Positions 32,086 to 34,381 of a stretch of 34,381 bases of DNA are shown piece after piece. A program made the translations under genes and the position numbers. The stretch comes from Hyphomicrobiales bacterium. Lineage in GTDB: Bacteria > Pseudomonadota > Alphaproteobacteria > Rhizobiales > Devosiaceae. Each line of letters starts with the position of its first letter. Within the stretch, counting starts at the first letter, position 1. A model generated the notes under the pieces. That model did not search any database. It was given only the letters and a program-made list of their open reading frames with translations, and was not told the origin of the DNA. The DNA lies in assembly GCA_900470445.1 (NCBI GenBank), contig UCAU01000031.1, forward strand, positions 22,453-56,833, in the 5' to 3' direction.

Positions 32086-32994
32086 TTACAGCGCTCCCGC
32101 GCCGGCGCGCCGGACGAGTTCGTCCACCACTATTCGGACCCTGGGAAGCATGGCGCGGGTTGCGGGCCAAACGGCGTTGAATGGGGATCGCACCTGGCAG
32201 TGATCGGGCAGCACGACGACCAGTTCATTCCGCTCGATACTGGCCTGGACCAATGACTGCGGCATTTGACACAAGCCGAAGCCGGCTAGCGCCATTGCAA
32301 TGACGACTTCACCGTCACTGGCTTGATGCGTGGCCGGCGGGTCAAAAGACAGGATGCGATTTTTCTCATCGACAAAGCGCCAGGAGGCTGGCCGGTCAGG
32401 CCGGCTCCCCAGAATGCAGGCGTGACGATGCAGGTCACTCAGACCGACCGGCAGGCCAGACGCTTCCAGATAGCTCGGCGCCGCACAGAGCAGGAGGAGC
32501 TGCGATCCGAGCGGCCGGGCAGCGATATCGGCGCGATCCGGGAGTTCTCCGAACCGCAGGCACAGATCTACCCCTTCTTCCACGGGATCGATAATCCGAT
32601 CCGAAAAGCTCGCGGCCAGGCGCAGGTCGGGATGGGCCCTCAGGATATCCAGCAGGATCGGCATGGCGACCCGACGGCCAAATGCCGCCGGCATGTCCAC
32701 CCGGAGTATACCGCGCACCGTGCTTGCTCTCGAGCGGGCAAAATCCTCCGCTGACCGCAGCTGATCAATGGCGGCCTCGGCCTGCTGGAGATAGGCTGCG
32801 CCTTCCGGCGTCAGCGACAGCCGCCGTGTGGTGCGATGCAGCAGCTTGACGCCAAGCCGGCTTTCCAGTTGCGCCACGGATTTGGCGGCCGCCGACTTGG
32901 TAATGCCCAACCGGGCAGCCGCGGCCGTGAACGAGCCGGACTTTACCGCATTGATGAAGACTTCGACGCCAGCGAACGTGTTGGTGAGAGCCAT
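32086..32994 (-). CDS. LysR-family regulator (divergent from an OYE gene)
   Basis: A 302-residue LysR-type transcription factor of the AaeR/DsdC-like branch: winged HTH FAGVEVFINAVKSGSFTAAA with ITKSAAAKSVAQLESRLGVK (about 5-60), then an effector domain including ILRVDMPAAFGRRVAMPIL. It is transcribed away from an Old Yellow Enzyme gene and probably controls it. I chose ATG 32994 because GAGG lies 8 bases upstream; ATG 33015 has only an immediately adjacent AGG, and the long open frame upstream overlaps the OYE gene. Confidence 0.88.
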   Translation of the reverse strand: MALTNTFAGVEVFINAVKSGSFTAAAARLGITKSAAAKSVAQLESRLGVKLLHRTTRRLSLTPEGAAYLQQAEAAIDQLRSAEDFARSRASTVRGILRVDMPAAFGRRVAMPILLDILRAHPDLRLAASFSDRIIDPVEEGVDLCLRFGELPDRADIAARPLGSQLLLLCAAPSYLEASGLPVGLSDLHRHACILGSRPDRPASWRFVDEKNRILSFDPPATHQASDGEVVIAMALAGFGLCQMPQSLVQASIERNELVVVLPDHCQVRSPFNAVWPATRAMLPRVRIVVDELVRRAGAGAL

Positions 32995-33102
32995 CTGCAG
33001 CGCCTCGATTGACATCCTCAAGTCTACGATCTGACGATCTGAAGCGCAATTGTCTCCGGGACACTGCGCGGCCATATGTGCTCTCAACCCCAGGAGTTGC
33101 AA

Positions 33103-34164
33103 ATGTCCCGTTTGTTCGACCCGTTGAAGCTTGGCGCCCTCACACTGCCGAACCGCATCATCATGGCGCCGCTTACGCGCAAGCGGGCCGGCACCGAGCG
33201 CGTTCCGAACGCCATGATGGCGGAATATTATCGGCAGCGGGGCGGGGCCGGTTTGATCCTGAGCGAAGCGACTTCGGTGTCCCCACAGGGCGTCGGCTAT
33301 TGGGGCACGCCCGGGATCTGGAACGATGCCCAAACGGAAGGCTGGAAACACGTTACCCATGCGGTCCACGAAGCCGGTGGTCGCATGTTCCTGCAATTGT
33401 GGCACGTTGGCCGCATCTCCGACCCTGAACTCCTCGAGGGCCAACTGCCGGTGGCACCCAGCGCGATCGCGGCCGCCGGTCATGTCTCATCGTTACGGCC
33501 CAAGCGGCCGCATCCTGTTCCACGTGCACTGGAAACCGAGGAAATTGGCGGCATTGTCGATGATTTCCGACGCGGCGCCGAGCGGGCGAAGGCGGCAGGG
33601 TTCGACGGGGTCGAACTGCATGCGGCCAATGGCTATCTCATCGACCAGTTTTTGCAGGACAAGACCAACAGGCGGACCGATCGATATGGTGGTTCGGTGG
33701 AGAACCGCGCCAGGTTCCTCCTCGAAATAGTGGATGCGGTGATTGCGGTTTGGGGTGCCGATCGCGTCGGCGTGCATCTGCGGCCTCGTGGCGAGGAACA
33801 CGATATGGGTGACAGCAATCCCGGCGCGATCTTCGGCTATGTCGCCGACGAACTCGCCAAGCGGGAAATTGCGTTCATTTTCGTGCGTGAGATTGAGGCC
33901 GAGGACAGCCTGCTGGGCGAGATCAAGCGCCGGTTTGGCGGCCCGGTCATCGCCAACGAATTGATGTCGCAGCAAGATGGCGAGCGGTTTATCGAGGCCG
34001 GCATTGCCGATGCGCTGGCCTATGGGCGGGACTACATCGCCACTCCCGATCTTGCAGAGCGTCTTCGCGTGGGCCTGCCCCTGAACACACCGGACAAGGA
34101 TACGTTCTACGGGGAAGGTCCGGAGGGTTACACCGATTATCCGAGGCTCTTGCCCTTGGGTTGA
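33103..34164 (+). CDS. Old Yellow Enzyme-type NADH:flavin oxidoreductase (NemA-like)
   Basis: A 353-residue FMN ene-reductase. It opens LFDPLKLGALTLPNRIIMAP, with LTR after it (Thr24 near FMN). Gln98 and His101 in LQLWHVGR, and the substrate pair His173/Asn176 with Tyr178 in ELHAANGYLIDQFL, are in place. RYGGSVENR and the FMN phosphate region AYGRDYIATPDLAERL complete the fold. It reduces activated alkenes, quinones or nitro-compounds using NAD(P)H. Start ATG 33103 has AGGAG 7 bases upstream. The 108-base gap to the divergent LysR gene holds the shared control region. Confidence 0.93.
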   Translation: MSRLFDPLKLGALTLPNRIIMAPLTRKRAGTERVPNAMMAEYYRQRGGAGLILSEATSVSPQGVGYWGTPGIWNDAQTEGWKHVTHAVHEAGGRMFLQLWHVGRISDPELLEGQLPVAPSAIAAAGHVSSLRPKRPHPVPRALETEEIGGIVDDFRRGAERAKAAGFDGVELHAANGYLIDQFLQDKTNRRTDRYGGSVENRARFLLEIVDAVIAVWGADRVGVHLRPRGEEHDMGDSNPGAIFGYVADELAKREIAFIFVREIEAEDSLLGEIKRRFGGPVIANELMSQQDGERFIEAGIADALAYGRDYIATPDLAERLRVGLPLNTPDKDTFYGEGPEGYTDYPRLLPLG

Positions 34165-34308
34165 TGCGACTGCTCAACTGAAAGGGGGCGGCCGCTCCTC
34201 CGTCCCCGGCTCATATGCCGCCAGAATTCAATTACTCTGGCGCGGAACCGGCAAGGCGGGCTATGGCTTATGTCCGGGCGGTCATTACCGAGCACAAGGA
34301 TCATCCCC

Positions 34309-34381
34309 ATGAAATGGCGTGGCAGGCAGCAGAGCTCCAATATCGAGGATCGGCGCGGGCAGGGCGGGGGCGGCCTGGGCG
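34309..34381 (+). CDS. Neutral zinc metallopeptidase YpfJ-type, 5' end only
   Basis: Only the first 24 codons are inside the window: MKWRGRQQSSNIEDRRGQGG and further glycines. This basic, Ser/Asn/Asp-containing then Gly-rich N-terminus is the recognisable opening of the YpfJ/Zn_peptidase (PF04228) family of membrane-anchored putative metalloproteases. The catalytic HExxH lies beyond the edge. AAGGA 9 bases upstream supports the ATG. Confidence 0.7.
   Translation, partial: MKWRGRQQSSNIEDRRGQGGGGLG

Overview
The window looks like chromosomal DNA of an alphaproteobacterium of the order Hyphomicrobiales (Rhizobiales), most likely Devosia or a close relative. This rests on high GC, a greA-trxB-lsrB/vtlR gene block, tandem cuckoo/alpha-r14-type small RNAs with C-rich loops, and family resemblance of the proteins. 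The genus is an inference.

Layout. 1-1195: an unrecognised Ala-rich protein. 1256-2505: a 1.25-kb interval with no protein gene but four tandem small-RNA units, all on the minus strand, each with its own promoter and terminator. Three expose CCUCCUCCC (anti-Shine-Dalgarno) loops. All four share an upstream motif at the same distance from the -35 box. 2506-6149: HAD phosphatase, a REP-rich gap, then lsrB-like regulator, trxB and greA (minus strand). 6347-11745: periplasmic PQQ-type sugar dehydrogenase, cold-shock protein, methyltransferase, secreted GH5 glycosidase and threonine aldolase. 11779-13900: a small periplasmic protein, CatB-type acetyltransferase and PhyH-type dioxygenase. 14079-15227: an AT-richer DUF4062 protein directly behind carB, with a perfect hairpin over its likely ribosome site. 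15267-18578: carB.

18999-22286: a beta-barrel-like surface protein, DUF2277, DUF1328, an aldo/keto reductase and a GNAT. 22344-27744: an ArsR-type regulator divergent from an MFS pump with two repeated operator-like sites, an ABC exporter pair, and a second MFS pump. 27808-29329: divergent ohr/ohrR and a RimJ/RimL-like GNAT. 29514-31490: a Tat-exported CpdB-like nucleotidase. 31515-32085: a gap rich in strong inverted repeats, possibly a structured RNA. 32086-34164: a LysR regulator divergent from an Old Yellow Enzyme. 34309-end: the first 24 codons of a YpfJ-type zinc metallopeptidase.

Themes. Much of the core content concerns redox and stress (trxB, lsrB-like, ohr/ohrR, OYE, csp). Three divergent regulator-target pairs (ArsR/MFS, OhrR/Ohr, LysR/OYE) have compact shared control regions. 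The most notable parts are the sRNA cluster and the isolated DUF4062 gene. Two dispersed palindromic repeat families recur between genes.
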